Assembly (NCBI RefSeq): GCF_022539665.2
Contig: NC_081332.1
Location: forward strand, 4,913,803 to 4,977,802
From: Daphnia carinata
Taxonomy: Eukaryota > Arthropoda > Branchiopoda > Diplostraca > Daphniidae
DNA length: 64,000 nucleotides
Direction of reading: 5' to 3'
In this document: positions 14,914-27,472 of the stretch, piece by piece
Layout of the letters: each line of letters begins with the position of its first letter
Numbering within the stretch: the first letter of the stretch is position 1
Translations under genes and position numbers: made by a program
The notes under the pieces: generated by a model
What the model saw: the letters and a program-made list of their open reading frames with translations, nothing else
Databases searched by the model: none
Told to the model about the DNA's origin: nothing

Positions 14914-16155
14914 ATGAGAAAATACTATCAACTTGTTCTCTTCATTCTGTCGATTGTCAGCTTAGTGTGCTTCCTAATTTACAAACACGAGTATGATAGA
15001 CTGAGAAATGTTCTTGAAGTCTTGAATGTTTTTGGCTCGATAGTAACAGATGGACCCCAAGCGATAACAGGCAATCCTGAAATCTGCCATAATGGTTCCC
15101 TGGAATATATACCAGATTTTTGGCACCAATATTCTGATCTAGAAGTTTATTCTGCGTTCAAGACTGTGAATGAGAAAGGATGGAGTATAAACACCTTGGC
15201 AATAGTGACTGGAAATCTGTCGCTACTGTTCAAGCAAATCTCGTGTGCTCTGATATCTGAAGATGTCAGTGATGACAAATTTGAAGGAACAATTGAGTGG
15301 AAAAGAATTGAAACAGATAATGCTTCCATGGCCTATACCATTGTTTGCAATGTTCCTGAAATGATAGGGAATTCTTATCTCCTCTCCCTCTACAACAGTA
15401 AAACACCTTCAGAAATATTAAACGTCCCATTGCACCTCGGTACAGCACACCTGAAAGAAAAAGCAACGTCCCTTTGTATAGTATCGAATAATCCCTATTG
15501 GCACGTAGGTGACCTTAGCGATTTTATTCAGTATTATACGCTACTGGGAGCAGACAGCTTTTATCTGTATCATCGTGGAATTGGTGATCAAGTGATCTCA
15601 GCGTTGAAGGAATTAACGCGATCATTCAACAATATAACAGTTCATCTAACAACCTGGAATCTTCCGTCACAATCAACTTCCGTTCCGTTTCTTGATTTTG
15701 CCCTAATAAGTCAGGACTGTGCATGGAGGCACGAGGCAAAAAGGGGCCCGTCGGTGACCGTCCAATTTGGTCATTTCTTGTCGCTTCCCAACGGTTGGGG
15801 AATAAAGGACTTTTTGTCAAAAACAAAGGGACACAGCACTGAACCAAGTTTTGAAGTCCGTATTCCTCTTCAAGCAATATGCGCGAACTCTTCCGAAATT
15901 GAAGCTAGTCCTATACGACGAGCAAGAATGATTAATCCCAAAAAGCAAGAAACCCGGAGTGGTCTTCTACGATGGACTGAAGCCCCAAATCATCCGAGTA
16001 ATCCAGAAACCGCTACACTTGGTTCAACGGCGGTTAAATTGCTAACACTTGAACACTGTCGAACAACGACGAGCAGGAAAAAAAGTGATGAGCAGGCTGT
16101 ACGCAATTTCCAAGCCGTCGCCCAAAACATCCCCCGCTTAAGAAACTACGGATAG
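14914..16155 (+). pseudogene. family 92 glycosyltransferase-like gene, decayed
   Basis: The open frame starts with a type II membrane topology: a short cytoplasmic N terminus, then a hydrophobic segment (about residues 7-23, LVLFILSIVSLVCFLIY). The central part resembles GT92 (DUF23) enzymes: DLSDFIQYYTLLGADSFYLY, then VHLTTWNLP and QDCAWRH. Where the family has a metal-binding DxD after the DC..R motif, this frame reads VQFGHF. From about 15860 the family-like sequence moves to another frame (VFLFKQYARTLPKLKLVLYD), which then meets TGA at 15929-15931, continues as VVFYDGLKPQIIRVIQKPL and stops at 16043-16045. The long open frame past 15860 is therefore probably meaningless. A pseudogene is the simplest reading; a truncated expressed protein or assembly errors are alternatives. 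Confidence 0.7.
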
Positions 16156-16251
16156 ACATCAGTACACCAAGTTTGGCTGTTTTGATGTTAACAATGTATT
16201 ATGAAGATCCCAGTTCGAAGGTGGGTCTGAACTTATGACAGAAATATACAA

Positions 16252-17875
16252 TCATTTCAAACGTTGCATTATAGTAGCTCCGAGAAGCGCAGCATCCTTC
16301 AGTGTAGTGCTATCTTCCTTCAATTCTTGACTCGGATACGTCGTTAACAAAGCAAACGGTTGGCCGCTGTATTGTGGACGCGCACTGCCAAATGGTATAA
16401 GTAATCAATCAAAACGTTTTGTCCTACACAGACAGAAAGCAGCTATACTTACGTTGTAATATATTGCCTGACTTGTCCGACAGTATGTGAGTTATTAAAA
16501 CGACCGATCAGTCTTGAACCATCAGCCAAGCGTATCTGGAGGAAAAACTCGAAAATTCTTAATCGTCAAAACTAGAGCTTGCTTTCTTACCTGCACATTT
16601 GTAACTGGTTCACTTTCCACCAGGTTAAGTTCAGCCTTGGCTTTTTGCTCACAAGAAGCCAAGTCTGAGGGATTAACGGAGGAAGACGCAGTGTTTTGGG
16701 AAACTGAGGGTGCTGGATTTCCTAATACCTGACCTTCACCTCCAAAAGCCTGCAAAATTAGAAATTCATAATTCACTTAAAACGATTTATGTTGGTCTCA
16801 CAATTCAGTTACCTGGAAACGCGTCTTCTTGCTGATGAATTCTTCTGTACGATGATCTTCCATTTGTAAATGTACTTCACGACCGCGAGACTCACGAATC
16901 AACTCCATTGGCACTTCCCTAACGGGTTAGACAACAGAAACTGTACATAAAGTTAATTCTAATGCAAGATGAATGGCTTACCCGCGCTTAATGTATTCAA
17001 GAAAGTCTTTATTTGCGGGATTTTGGTAATCTCTCACAGGCCCTTCGTCTAAGCTGAACCCCGTTTTCCACAATTTTAGTACTACGGTACGCGGCTGTTC
17101 AGGCTGGCGAGCGCCTGGTATAACTAAAAAGAAAATTATAATTTAACATTAAAAATGAAGAATGTTTAAGTTAAACAATTTATTATCACCTTGTGTATCT
17201 TCTTCACTTTGTCCTAGACGATATCCAGTACCTTTAAAGGTTTGGCTTCCTTTTGCTGAAGATGAAGCTCCTTTTTCCAAAACTTCTGCACCATGCCTGG
17301 AATTTTTAAAAATTATATTAATCTTTATAACAATAGTTATGAATATAATAATACTTACTCTCTGGCAGATTTAAACATGTCTCCAATGAGATCTCCAGAA
17401 GGTTTTCCTTTGTGACGAGGGGGGCCAATTACTTGCTGTCCACTTCTTTCAGAACCTCCAACATAAAAAGCCTGACCTTCTTCATCAGAATCGGAAGAAC
17501 TGCTGACTTCTAAAAGTTTGTGAACAGCTGCAGCACCCCTGATTTTCAGAATTTTGTGTATAATGTGGTATATTGTACAAGCAAAGACGTTTAACATCAA
17601 ATACCTCAGAGTAGGCTCTGGAACGTGGTTTGAAGGAAGTTCAACAGGTTCATCTTCTCCATCTCCAGCTTGCCTGTCCATAGCTCCATCGTCTTCAAAG
17701 AAGCTAGCAAGGGCCGTCTGTGAAAAATGTACTAGTCAACTGGGAGTTCCATAAATTTCTTAACATGTGTAACCTCTAACTGCCAACCGGACGACTCGAG
17801 ATAAAAACGTGCTCTTTGTTCATCAATTCCAGTAACTTCACGGAAATTGGCAACTAATTCCTCATTCGATGACAT
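16252..17875 (-). CDS. NSFL1C: NSFL1 cofactor p47 (UBA-SEP-UBX)
   Basis: p47 is an adaptor of the p97/VCP ATPase in Golgi and ER membrane fusion and ubiquitin handling. Nine exons join to 375 codons including the stop: 17774-17875, 17605-17717, 17359-17538, 17190-17296, 16982-17123, 16813-16918, 16591-16749, 16453-16535 and 16252-16384. The N-terminal UBA domain is residues 1-45 ([20 protein letters not shown]). An acidic serine-rich linker (SSSSDSDEE) follows, then the SEP domain at about 180-245 ([20 protein letters not shown], then [14 protein letters not shown]). The UBX domain at about 298-374 begins [14 protein letters not shown] and ends in MQRLK. The length (374) matches the animal family (about 370). 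The gene is divergent from PEX5. Confidence 0.95.
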
Positions 17876-18344
17876 ATTTGAACAAAACGCAAATTAAATG
17901 ACAAAACAAAATTTTTACGACGGAATATATTAGTTCTCAAAAGACAAACGAAGGGCTGCTGACGACACTCGATTACAGCGACTAGGATTTCGAACAAAGT
18001 CGTAATGTTTTGCTGAACCGATAGAGCCGCCTATCATACTATTGTTTTTATCCACTAGGTGGCTTTTGTTGTATACAAAAAGTGTTCAATGGGTTAGCAA
18101 TTGACAAGAGGTTAGTGTTAGTTTAGTGATAAGTCACTAAAGTTCGCTATCAAACATCTCGTGTTCATCAGTGTATTTCGACGTAATAAGAAATTTTCAA
18201 GGAAAAAATCGCAAATATCAGTTAAGGTAAATTATTTATTTTGGTAAATGATGTTTAGCTTTGATTATTTTGTTGTTACATTTTAACATAGGCATATCTC
18301 CACGAGGAAGTTGGAAGACCTTGAGCTCAACAGCGAGTACTGAG
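17876..18344. promoter_or_regulatory. divergent upstream region of NSFL1C and PEX5
   Basis: The 469 bp between two opposed start codons must carry both promoters. An acceptor-like AG at about 18292 precedes the PEX5 start, so a short 5' UTR intron is possible. No TATA box stands out. Confidence 0.4.
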
Positions 18345-21007
18345 ATGGCGTTCCGAGAACTAGTGGATGGTGACTGTGGTGGAAGGAATCCAATGTTAAA
18401 AGTAGCATCACACTTCACCAAAGATCAAGCTTTTCGTCAGGATGTTGCCGTTTCACATAGACATCCTGACACAAGGCCTGAAGATGTTGTAAGTTCTCTG
18501 GTGCTGTGAAATAATTAGAAATTAATCAAAACATTTATTTTTGTTTTCCTAATAATTAATCTAGATGGTCAGAGAATTTCTGGAAGGCATACCTCCCCCA
18601 TCCCAAGTTGGAACAAGAGGAGCCTTTAATATGGAGAGTCTTCTTTGCGAAATGAGAGATTTCGAGAAGTCACAGGGGGTTTCTAGGCTTCCCATTCAAG
18701 CAGGACCAAATGTAGCTCATTATGCATTTGATGATAAAAGCTGGGCAGAAGATTTCCTAAGGAAGGAAACTCATGTTATACCAGAAGATATACCTTCTGC
18801 TAGTGGCTGGAGCCAAGAATTTCTTGATAGTCCTGGTTATATGGGAGCTGTGGATGGTGATTCTTTAGAATGGGACACCCACTGGGACAGTTTAACCTCT
18901 CATATAGAAAAACCGAAATTTACAGCTCCCGACGCATTGGCACAAACCGCTGGTGAAATCATCGATAGAATGAAAGATCCAAAATTCGCTCAATCGGAGG
19001 TACTTTTTAGGTTTTGTACAAATGTTTGACAAAAATGTTTCAAGACAACCTTCAGTTTTTGCAGTTCATGCAAAGGGTTAGTCAGGGTGAAGAAAATTTG
19101 ACCACTGAACTTAAGAGTACGGCAGCGTATGGTAATTCTAACTGGGCAGAAGAGTTTGCTGGTGCAGATGGTGTGATAAAACAGCCGGAATCGAGTTCGG
19201 ATCAAGATTGGGCAGCTGAATTCACAACAAACCATCAGCCCGATTTAGCCGAAGAATGGACTAAAGAATTTAGTGGTAGTTCATCATTTTACGATATTTC
19301 GTCGTAATCTTTATCTCAAAACGCATTTTCTGTTTTAAAGATGGTGCTAGTGCTGAAGTGTTTAGAAGTGGGAATTCCTCAAATAATGATTTCTGGTCGC
19401 AGCTTCAGCAAGATTGGGAAAAAGCAGCTGATGACAACCCTTCAAGCTATGGGTGGCTTAAGGAAACGCAACAAGATACTTTGAACGAAGTAACGTAACA
19501 CAGATGCCCTTTTTTTTTTTTTTTTTACAATATCTACATCAATTGCCTTTTTTTCAGTATTCCTTTGAGGCCGAGAATCCATATCAAGACATTTCGGATC
19601 CTTACAATGCAGGCCTTCAAAAGAGATTGGATGGTGATCTTCCAAGTGCCATTTTGCTGTTTGAAGCAGCTTTACAAAAAGATCCAGATCATATGAAAGC
19701 ATGGGAAGTTCTTGGTAAGAGCAAAATAGCCACTGCCAGAATGCAAAATGATTTCACTTATTTTTATTTTAGGGCTGACTCTTGCCGAAAATGAGCAAGA
19801 TCCAGGAGCCATTACAGCTTATAAGCGTTGTTTAGCGCTGGAACCGACGAATTTAGTAGCTATTATGGGTTTAGCCGTCAGCTATACGAACGAATCTTAC
19901 CAGCTACAGGCTTGTCAAGCCTTAGAGGTAAATGAAATAATTTGTGTGAATACACGAGCACAATTCACTACGAGAATATTTTTTTAGGACTGGCTTCGGA
20001 ACAACCCTAAGTACGCACATCTAACTTCCTCGTCATCAACAAGCGCGAGTGAACGAGAAAAAACATTTACAAGTCTAGTTTCTGGGTATATTAAATATCT
20101 GTCCTACAAGTTTTTCCTTTTACATAACAGTTCAACGTATTCAAATTCTGAATTATGTAGTGACACTTTCAACCGAGTCCAGGACATGTACCTTAGGGCG
20201 GCACGATTGCAACCTTCTCATGACCTGGATCCCGACGTTCAAACTGGTTTAGGCGTACTTCTTAACCTCTCAGGAGATTTTGATAAAGTAATTTGGTGGG
20301 AAAAAAAAATAATTTGTGTTTCTTTATGTGATAACTCTTAACAATTTAGGCCCCCGATTGTTTCAGATCAGCGCTACAGATGAAGCCTAATGTAAGCTAC
20401 CTTGATTTACTGGTATGGATTAATTAATAATTTTTTTTACTTATTTATCTCGCTTTTAGGACTCTTTGCTTTGGAACCGTCTAGGGGCAACCTTAGGTGA
20501 ATATTTCCTCTTACGTTACTACATCCTAGTTTTTTTTCTCTCTCTCCGTTGTAACGTTTTTTGTTTGATTATAGCGAATGGAGGTCGATCAGAAGAAGCA
20601 ATTGAGTCATATTATAAAGCCCTAGAGCTATCACCGGGTTTCATTCGTGCACGCTATAATCTGGCAGTATCATGTATTAATTTGGGAGCTCACAGGTAAA
20701 ATATTCTCTAATTCAAAATCGAATCGTAGACTTGAAGCATTTTTGATTCGGTTGAACAGGGAGGCTGCTGAACATCTCGTATCGGCGTTGCTCCTTCAAG
20801 CAAGACGTTCAAAGCGCGTTATGTCCGACAATATTTGGTCGACTTTACGGATGGTCCTGAATTTGATGAACAGGAGAGAGTTCATCGCTGATATTGATGC
20901 CAAGTAGGCTTTTCTCTATGATTACTAGTGATATACGCCAAATTTATTACGTATTCGATAACAGGGATTTGACTCGTTTGGCTGCCGAATTTGGTATCGC
21001 TGAGTAA
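18345..21007 (+). CDS. PEX5: peroxisomal targeting signal 1 receptor PEX5
   Basis: PEX5 binds cargo with a C-terminal SKL-type signal in the cytosol and carries it to the peroxisomal docking complex. Thirteen exons join to 631 codons including the stop: 18345-18488, 18565-18999, 19065-19275, 19341-19489, 19558-19714, 19773-19927, 19988-20085, 20131-20287, 20350-20391, 20460-20496, 20575-20695, 20760-20903 and 20965-21007. The N terminus [13 protein letters not shown] keeps the cysteine at residue 11 that is monoubiquitinated for recycling. The disordered half has WxxxF peptides (WAEDF near 108, WSQEF near 130, then WAEEF, WAAEF and WTKEF) for PEX14/PEX13 binding. The C-terminal half is TPR repeats ([20 protein letters not shown], then [19 protein letters not shown]). 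It converges on HACL1. Confidence 0.96.
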
Positions 21008-21185
21008 GCTATTTTTCTTACATTGGTTAGATCAAAAAATTTGTATAGGAAGTCGTTGATTGACATGCGTTTCCAATATAACTACAGTTTATTTTACCCA
21101 CATTTACGATTTAGTTTTCGCTCTTGTATCCCATATAGTTGATAGATTTTTGTAATAATGTAACGCTTCATATTTTTTCTTTTCT

Positions 21186-23465
21186 TCACAACTTTGAGCG
21201 AGTCAGCCAATCGTGTTCTTGTGGTTTCCTTTGTGCCACAGGGCTTATTAATACGTTAATAAGCGATGGCCCGCTAGTATGCTCGATAGCCTGCTTCAAG
21301 GCGCTATCAAGTTCATCAATTGTTTTACAGAGAAATCCTCTTCCGTTTTGACCGAGTTGAGCCAGTTTTTCATAGTGGCATTCAGGTAACAAGCTTAGAG
21401 GCGGTGTTCTAGAATTTAAAAAAAAATGGATGAAATAATAATTTATCTAATGAATATTAAAGAATTATATTAGTTACTACTTTAATAATTAGAAACAAAT
21501 ATATATCTAATCTTGTAAATCATTTTTCAACATACGCGATAGTAGGATCCTGCCCCTCGCGAACAATGGCCCACGTTTCCGGATCAAGTCCATTATAAAT
21601 CCCATTGTTGTTAACAACAACTATGATGACAGGTAGGTTGTATCTGCAAGATAGAGACAGCATGAAGAAGTACATTTTAGCTAGCATATTGTAGGAAGCA
21701 ATTAACTCTACCTCAGCATAGTCTCAATTTCCATGCCGCTGAAACCGATAGCCGAATCTCCTTCAACACAAATAACTCGCTTTGTTGGCTCTCTATCACG
21801 ACAATATATAGCAGAAGCTATAGCAAAGGCAGGCCCAACTCCCATGGTTCCAAACGATCCAGCATCAAGACGGTGACGAGGTAACCTATTGGAAAGAATT
21901 GAACGTCCGATGTCCATAGTATTCGCGCCTTCACTGACGATAATACTATCTATGAATTTGTTATAGAATTCAATTAACATGCTAAAGTATTTTATCATGA
22001 AATTCTGATTACTACCTTTTGGAATCAACTTTTGAACTGTGCTTAGAACAGCAAAGTAATTCAATGGGACACTTACGTCTTTCGTCATACCCTAGAACAT
22101 CAATGGTGAGGACTTAAGATTTTTTGTTGCATAAATTCTTATTATAAAAATTGCTTACTGTAATAAAAACTTTATTTGTTTCACACTTTGCTTGCAGCGA
22201 AACCCACCACTCTGAATTACCGTCATACTTAAGGTTGGCAGATTGGCATTGTGCAGTCAACTGATTCATTATGGCACCAACGTCGCCTACAAGAGCAACT
22301 GATGATTGGACGCTGTTATGGACTTCCTCAGGTTGAATGTCAACTTGGATGATTTTCACTTTTGAATCAAATCGAGGAGGTCTTCCAAAATGCAAAATCC
22401 AATTAAGGCGGGCTCCGAGTACTAAAATGACATCTGCTTTTTGCAAGGCAAGCGAACGAGCAGGAGCAACGCTGTGTATGTCACCATCATCAACTACGCC
22501 TTTACCCATAGGAGTTGCCAAAACCTAGAATGCCTAAAGGTGTAAACAACTAATATTTTAACTAGAGATTCTTATAAGTGATCGTACCGGAATATTGGTC
22601 ATTCTCACAAACTGGTTGATAATTTTTTCCGCACGGGAGTAAGCTGCACCTTTCCCCACTACTAGTAAAGGGCGTTTAGCAGATTTCAGAAGATCAACTG
22701 CTCGCATTATGTCGCTAAGCTCTGCACAACTTTTGGGAGGTTCGGGCAATGGCAAAGGGTTTTCGATGTCTCCGCCTGATTCAGTACGACCTAGCAAATC
22801 ACCGGGAAAATCCAGGTAAACAGCTCCTAAACATCGAACGATCTGTTAGTTATTACACTAAAAATAGTTAGCTGTTGGCAGTACGAGCTTTACCTGGTCT
22901 TCCATACGTAGCGAAGCGAACTGCTTTTTCTACGTGAAGGGGAATCACACTTAGGCTTGCTGGCCTGGCAGAGTATTTACAAAACAAGCGTGAGGCTTCA
23001 ACCTGGGGGCACTCTTGAAAGGCACCTAAACCTTCTTGGGATGAATCACTGGAACCACCAATCACAACTACTGGCCTGCAAGATTTTAATTTGATTGAAA
23101 GTGAACACAAAGGTGCTTCTACCAGAATAATGATGGTACCATCCATTTGATTGTGCATTTGCCATTCCACCAATGGTATGCAGCAATCCTGGTCCAGAAA
23201 CAGCCAGGCAAGCTCCAGGTTTTTTTGTCAGGTATCCAATAGCTTGTGCAGCATAGCATGCTGATTGCTCATTTCTCATTCCAATATATTTGATTCCCTC
23301 CCTTTGGGCAGCGATGGCAACATCAATTACCGGGATACCAACAATACCAAACATGTATTCGACACCCTGCATTATACCAATATAGTAAACATAAGTTCCT
23401 AATAGACAGATAGTTTCAGATACCTGTCGCTTTAAAGCTTTTGCCAGTATTGTATTGCCATCCAT
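21186..23465 (-). CDS. HACL1: 2-hydroxyacyl-CoA lyase 1, peroxisomal
   Basis: This thiamine-diphosphate enzyme cleaves 2-hydroxyacyl-CoA to formyl-CoA and a shortened aldehyde in peroxisomal alpha-oxidation. Nine exons join to 567 codons including the stop: 23424-23465, 23140-23366, 22894-23075, 22588-22826, 22159-22524, 22016-22091, 21712-21949, 21536-21643 and 21186-21408. Features in order: the N-terminal pyrimidine-binding domain ([33 protein letters not shown] with the cofactor-activating glutamate), the central domain ([16 protein letters not shown]) and the C-terminal ThDP/Mg site ([17 protein letters not shown] to VVNNNGIY, the GDx-NN pattern). The last residues are RSKL, a canonical PTS1. 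Its stop lies 178 bp from that of PEX5, the receptor for that signal. An apparent extra segment near 21950-22015 is an intron. Confidence 0.95.
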
Positions 23466-24337
23466 TTCTGATTCTTTTTTTTGGGTCTTTCTGCTATAAA
23501 ATTTCTAGTAGAAAATTAGGTGGTATGAAAGTCTATTGAATAGTTTGAAGCTAAGCTGATATGAAAGTCTACTAAGGTTACACAAACAGATTGGGACAAA
23601 TGATTAAAGATACCAAGGGTTCGTCCAAATGTCAATATTTGTCAAATCTACGACTATTTCGTGTTGCCAGACTTACGGAAAGAGAAAAAACAGGGTATGG
23701 TCTTAGCGATTTAAATGAAGAGCCATGGTGAGCAACGCCAAGGAAGTTGATTGCGATTGATCGTGCGCGATTCATGTTTTAGTTGCAATGTCGTGAATTT
23801 GATGACTAAGTAGAATGGTTTTAAGACGTTCAAATGCAAGGTGGCGAATGTAGTAGTTGCACATCCAAAAACGAAGTATCAACTACGAAATAATCTTAGA
23901 TTTCTTGTCTGCCAAATGCTACCTTCGTAGGTTTGTTTATTAAGCTTAAGTATCGATTACTGTAATTACTCGTAGCGCAGTGGATTGTAATTTTAATTAC
24001 ACCTTTATTCTTTAGAACCAATACGGAGTATACCTATACACCTGAAGCACTTTTCTAGCAATTTAGCACTCGGTCGCACATTTTCATTTGTTTGCACCAT
24101 TTTTCTGGGAAATGGATTTCAATTAATAAATTCCAGCTTTTTTAATTGCGACGGAAAGAGAAAAACGGAAAGAAATGCGAAGGTGATTTTTTCAGTTTAA
24201 TCAGAATCGAACTGCCCTAATCCAAAGAACCAAATTTCAATACAAATGGGTATCACAAACGCGTGAAACGTGTAGAACGAAGATCGTAAGGTGATTGTAT
24301 TTTATTTTTGTTTATTTATTGGCGAGCTATGATCACT
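23466..24337. other. HACL1 upstream / BUD23 3' region
   Basis: Both neighbours are on the minus strand, so this interval should hold the HACL1 promoter and the BUD23 3' UTR. Minus-strand AATAAA signals (TTTATT on the plus strand) occur at 24301-24320, within 40 nt of the BUD23 stop. No gene is visible. Confidence 0.5.
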
Positions 24338-25570
24338 TCACCATACATGTGAAGGCCGCTTTCTGCCAGTAAATTTAGAATCATCACGAGTTTCTTTGCC
24401 TTGCCTTCGTCGGCGTTCTTTCTTTTCCAAAATCCAATCACGACTTTTTTTGGGAGCTTTTCCTGCGCGTAGTTGTTTCATCCTTTCTCTGTGCCAGACA
24501 ATGAACTGTGCATGTACTTTACACAGACTGCCAGTAAAAAAAATACCTTTTTTGTGAAAATGCAACGTGACTTGGAGCCTCTTCGCGGGAATCTACTCCC
24601 AACGCAGCAGGCAGTGGTTGTTGTCCTCCAGTCATCAAACAGAGGAAAAACTTTTTAGCTTTAGTACTGTTAGGGTAATCCACAACTAATCCTCCTGTGA
24701 AACCAGCTTTCATTGCTTGAGATGTAATAAGTTCCACTTGAGAACTGTTCTCTGGGTAGAACTGGAAAACTGCTCTACTTCCTCTACTCTAGATTAAGAA
24801 AATTTTGGGTAACGAAATATATGAAAAACAATGTACTAAAAAATTTACCAGGCAGCCGTAGAGTGACGAAAAAAAAGTGTACAGTCTATTTGCTGGGTTG
24901 TGAGACCTCTGATCTGCATTGCATAGCCTTTATGAAGAATGGTAGGTGGCAGAATCCATAATTTTTTTGTATGATAACATTTATGGAAAAAAGGGAAAAC
25001 CATACCATTGTAAAGCCGATATGCTTATGGCGCCATCGAAAGCACCTGCACGAAACGGTAGGCCTTGGCCTAGGTCCCCCAAAAGGAGATCACCTTCCAC
25101 TTCTCTTTCCTTTGCCACACCTTAGAAAATGTGAGGTAACATGAAATGAATATTACATTTTTAATATTTTTTTTTAAGTACCCAGCATAGCTGATGAAAT
25201 GTCAACTCCTGTCCATACATGTCCTTGTTCTGTCAATGTTTCTCCACTGAGGCCTGATCCACATCCCAAATCAATTATATGGCAAGGCTGATTTTCAGGC
25301 AAACATAACAATTCCACTGCCCTTTCTGACATGGCAAGTTGAATTTCCATCATTCGTGTGCTAGAGAAGAAAAACAGTAAATTAAATTTTAAAAAGAAAC
25401 ATAAAAATAGCAAAGCATTCCATACTTCCGTGTGTATTTTCGAGCTTCATCTTGACCGTAAAACTAGAGAAATTAAGGCGCACGAAACTATTTGTTTATT
25501 TTTTTTTTTTCTAGAAATTTTGACAACTTACAATTTCCGGTGGAGCTTGATGTTCAGGACGACCCGACAT
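24338..25570 (-). CDS. BUD23: 18S rRNA (guanine-N7)-methyltransferase BUD23
   Basis: BUD23 (WBSCR22) methylates N7 of a conserved guanine in 18S rRNA during small-subunit biogenesis. Seven exons join to 294 codons including the stop: 25532-25570, 25426-25463, 25182-25360, 25006-25120, 24849-24927, 24547-24788 and 24338-24527. The N terminus [13 protein letters not shown], then [12 protein letters not shown], is typical of the family. The SAM-binding motif I reads [10 protein letters not shown]. Further blocks are [23 protein letters not shown] and [11 protein letters not shown]. The basic C terminus ([17 protein letters not shown], then FTGRKR) is the family's nucleolar/RNA-contact tail. A segment near residue 235 is less conserved, and the 24527 acceptor there could have an alternative. 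Confidence 0.93.
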
Positions 25571-25731
25571 GCTGCTAAGATTATATTTTCACTTACTTTT
25601 TGTTGTATATATTGTGTGTTGCCGAGAAAGACAAACTAATATAAATGGGAACAACAAACTACAGTAAGGTAGTATATTAAATAAGGAAAACAGATAGTAA
25701 GTACACGCGTGCTGCCAGCTGCAGACGACAC

Positions 25732-25762
<31 letters not shown>

Positions 25763-26263
25763 ACATCTAGCAGTAAAGCATAGAAGCTAACATCTTTTCA
25801 TCAACTGAGATGTTTCGTCTTGACATGCGGGCTCCATGTGAACAAAATTCTGAACACAGTAAAAGGTTATCTGCTTAACTTAAGTCGTCCAAAACCGTAC
25901 ATTGTGTTTTCCGAGAACCAACCATCTTCTACTTACCTTCAAAAGATTTGGTAATTTTTGGCCTTTACATATATTTTGCGGTTTTTACCGTTCAGTACAG
26001 GTTAGAAATACGCTTACATGTTAAAGTTGTAACAAGGTCGTTACAACCTCTTCGCGCGATAACTGCGTTTGTTAGTTGTTTGTCGTTACAATGTTCACAA
26101 ATTTTCAATAAGTTCCTAATCTAGGGCTTAAAATTCTGTGAGAAGTTTTCTATTCCTGAGCTTTTCCATGTGCATTGGAGTTTGTTGTTTGAATCAATGT
26201 CCGATAATCAGAAATTTTAATCTCTTTTTAGGTAGCACATATAGGACTAATAAAGTGTTAATT
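25571..26263. promoter_or_regulatory. divergent region of BUD23 and CIAO1
   Basis: Contains both upstream regions. A run of 29 A residues lies at 25732-25760. A TTTTTAG acceptor ends at about 26230, so CIAO1 probably has a noncoding first exon and a 5' UTR intron. Confidence 0.4.
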
Positions 26264-27289
26264 ATGGCAAGACTAGATGAAGTCTGCAAGTTGCCAGGTC
26301 ACCAAGGAATTGTATGGAATGTAGGTTGGAACCAAGAAGGAACTATTTTGGTTTCATGTGGTGAAGACAAAACTGTTCGGCTTTGGGCCAGGAACATCAA
26401 TTCCGAAAACAACCTCTGGGTGTGTCACTCTATTTTATCTGATGGACACCAACGCACCATCAGATCTGTCTCATTTTCCCCTTGTAATAAGCTTATTGCC
26501 TCAGCAAGTTTTGATGGTACATGTTGCATTTGGGAAAAGAAAACCAATACGGATGGCAATCAGTATGAATGCACAGCCACTTTAGAAGGACATGAGAATG
26601 AAGTCAAGTGCGTCGCTTGGTCTACATCTGGCTCTTTTTTGGCGACTTGCAGCCGAGACAAAAGTGTATGGATATGGGAGGTTGGCGAAGATGGGGAATT
26701 TGAATGCGCTGCTGTCTTAAGCGCCCATACACAGGACGTCAAAAAAGTCTGCTGGCATCCTCATCAAGACATCGTTGCCTCGGCTAGCTACGACAATACT
26801 GTCAAATTATTCTGCGAAGAGGACGACGATTGGGTTTGCTTTGGAACGTTGAAATCCCATGATTCAACTGTCTGGAGTTTGGCTTTTGATTCTTCAGGAA
26901 AAAATATGGCGACATGCAGTGACGATCGGACAATTAAGATTTGGAAAGAATATCTTCCGGGAAATGAATTTGGAATCGCCACATCGGATAATACTCCAAC
27001 CTGGAAGTGTATCTGCACATTGTCCGGAGTCCATCCTCGTGCAATATACGACATTTCGTGGTGTCACCAAACCGGTCTGATAGCTACTGCTTCCGGTGAC
27101 GATGCTATTCGTATTTTTCGTATTGATCCGGAGAGCGATCCAAATGCTCCGACCTTAGAACAACTTGCCACAGTGACAAGAGCACATGAACAGGACGTTA
27201 ATTCAGTGGCGTGGAATCCAGTGATTCCAGGTCTCCTAGCCTCTTGCAGTGATGACATGCACCTCAAATTGTGGCAATATAAAGGATAA
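26264..27289 (+). CDS. CIAO1: cytosolic iron-sulfur assembly protein CIAO1
   Basis: CIAO1 is the beta-propeller subunit of the cytosolic Fe-S targeting complex, which with CIAO2B and MMS19 delivers clusters to client enzymes. The coding part is a single exon of 342 codons. [15 protein letters not shown] matches the family start; the frame is open further upstream to 26138, but an acceptor-like AG at about 26230 makes that extension 5' UTR. Seven WD40 blades are visible, with repeated GH-WD style units such as [37 protein letters not shown] and [12 protein letters not shown]. The length of 341 residues agrees with the usual 339 or so. A single coding exon stands out among its many-exon neighbours. 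AATAAA lies at 27328-27333. Confidence 0.95.
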   Translation: MARLDEVCKLPGHQGIVWNVGWNQEGTILVSCGEDKTVRLWARNINSENNLWVCHSILSDGHQRTIRSVSFSPCNKLIASASFDGTCCIWEKKTNTDGNQYECTATLEGHENEVKCVAWSTSGSFLATCSRDKSVWIWEVGEDGEFECAAVLSAHTQDVKKVCWHPHQDIVASASYDNTVKLFCEEDDDWVCFGTLKSHDSTVWSLAFDSSGKNMATCSDDRTIKIWKEYLPGNEFGIATSDNTPTWKCICTLSGVHPRAIYDISWCHQTGLIATASGDDAIRIFRIDPESDPNAPTLEQLATVTRAHEQDVNSVAWNPVIPGLLASCSDDMHLKLWQYKG

Positions 27290-27472
27290 AATAAGTTGTA
27301 TGCCATTTCAGCATTTGGGCATGGTTCAATAAAGACTTCATAAGTTTCTATTATATTTTTTTTGTGTGACCTAATGAATTTCTCTTCTAATGTCTAGTGC
27401 CTTGTCTTTCATTTGAACCAAGAAGTAAACAGCTTATTTTTTTTATTATTTATTTGATTGCAGGGGTTTTTA
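27290..27472 (+). promoter_or_regulatory. short CIAO1-NIF3L1 spacer with acceptor next to ATG
   Basis: Only 183 bp separate the CIAO1 stop from the NIF3L1 ATG on the same strand. It contains AATAAA (27328-27333), then a T-rich tract and an acceptor CAG at 27461-27463, nine nt before the ATG. This leaves little room for a normal promoter plus first exon. Confidence 0.5.

Noticed and set aside
26138-26263. Upstream in-frame extension of CIAO1
   Set aside because: An acceptor-like TTTTTAG lies inside it and the family starts at MARLDEV, so it is more likely 5' intron and UTR.
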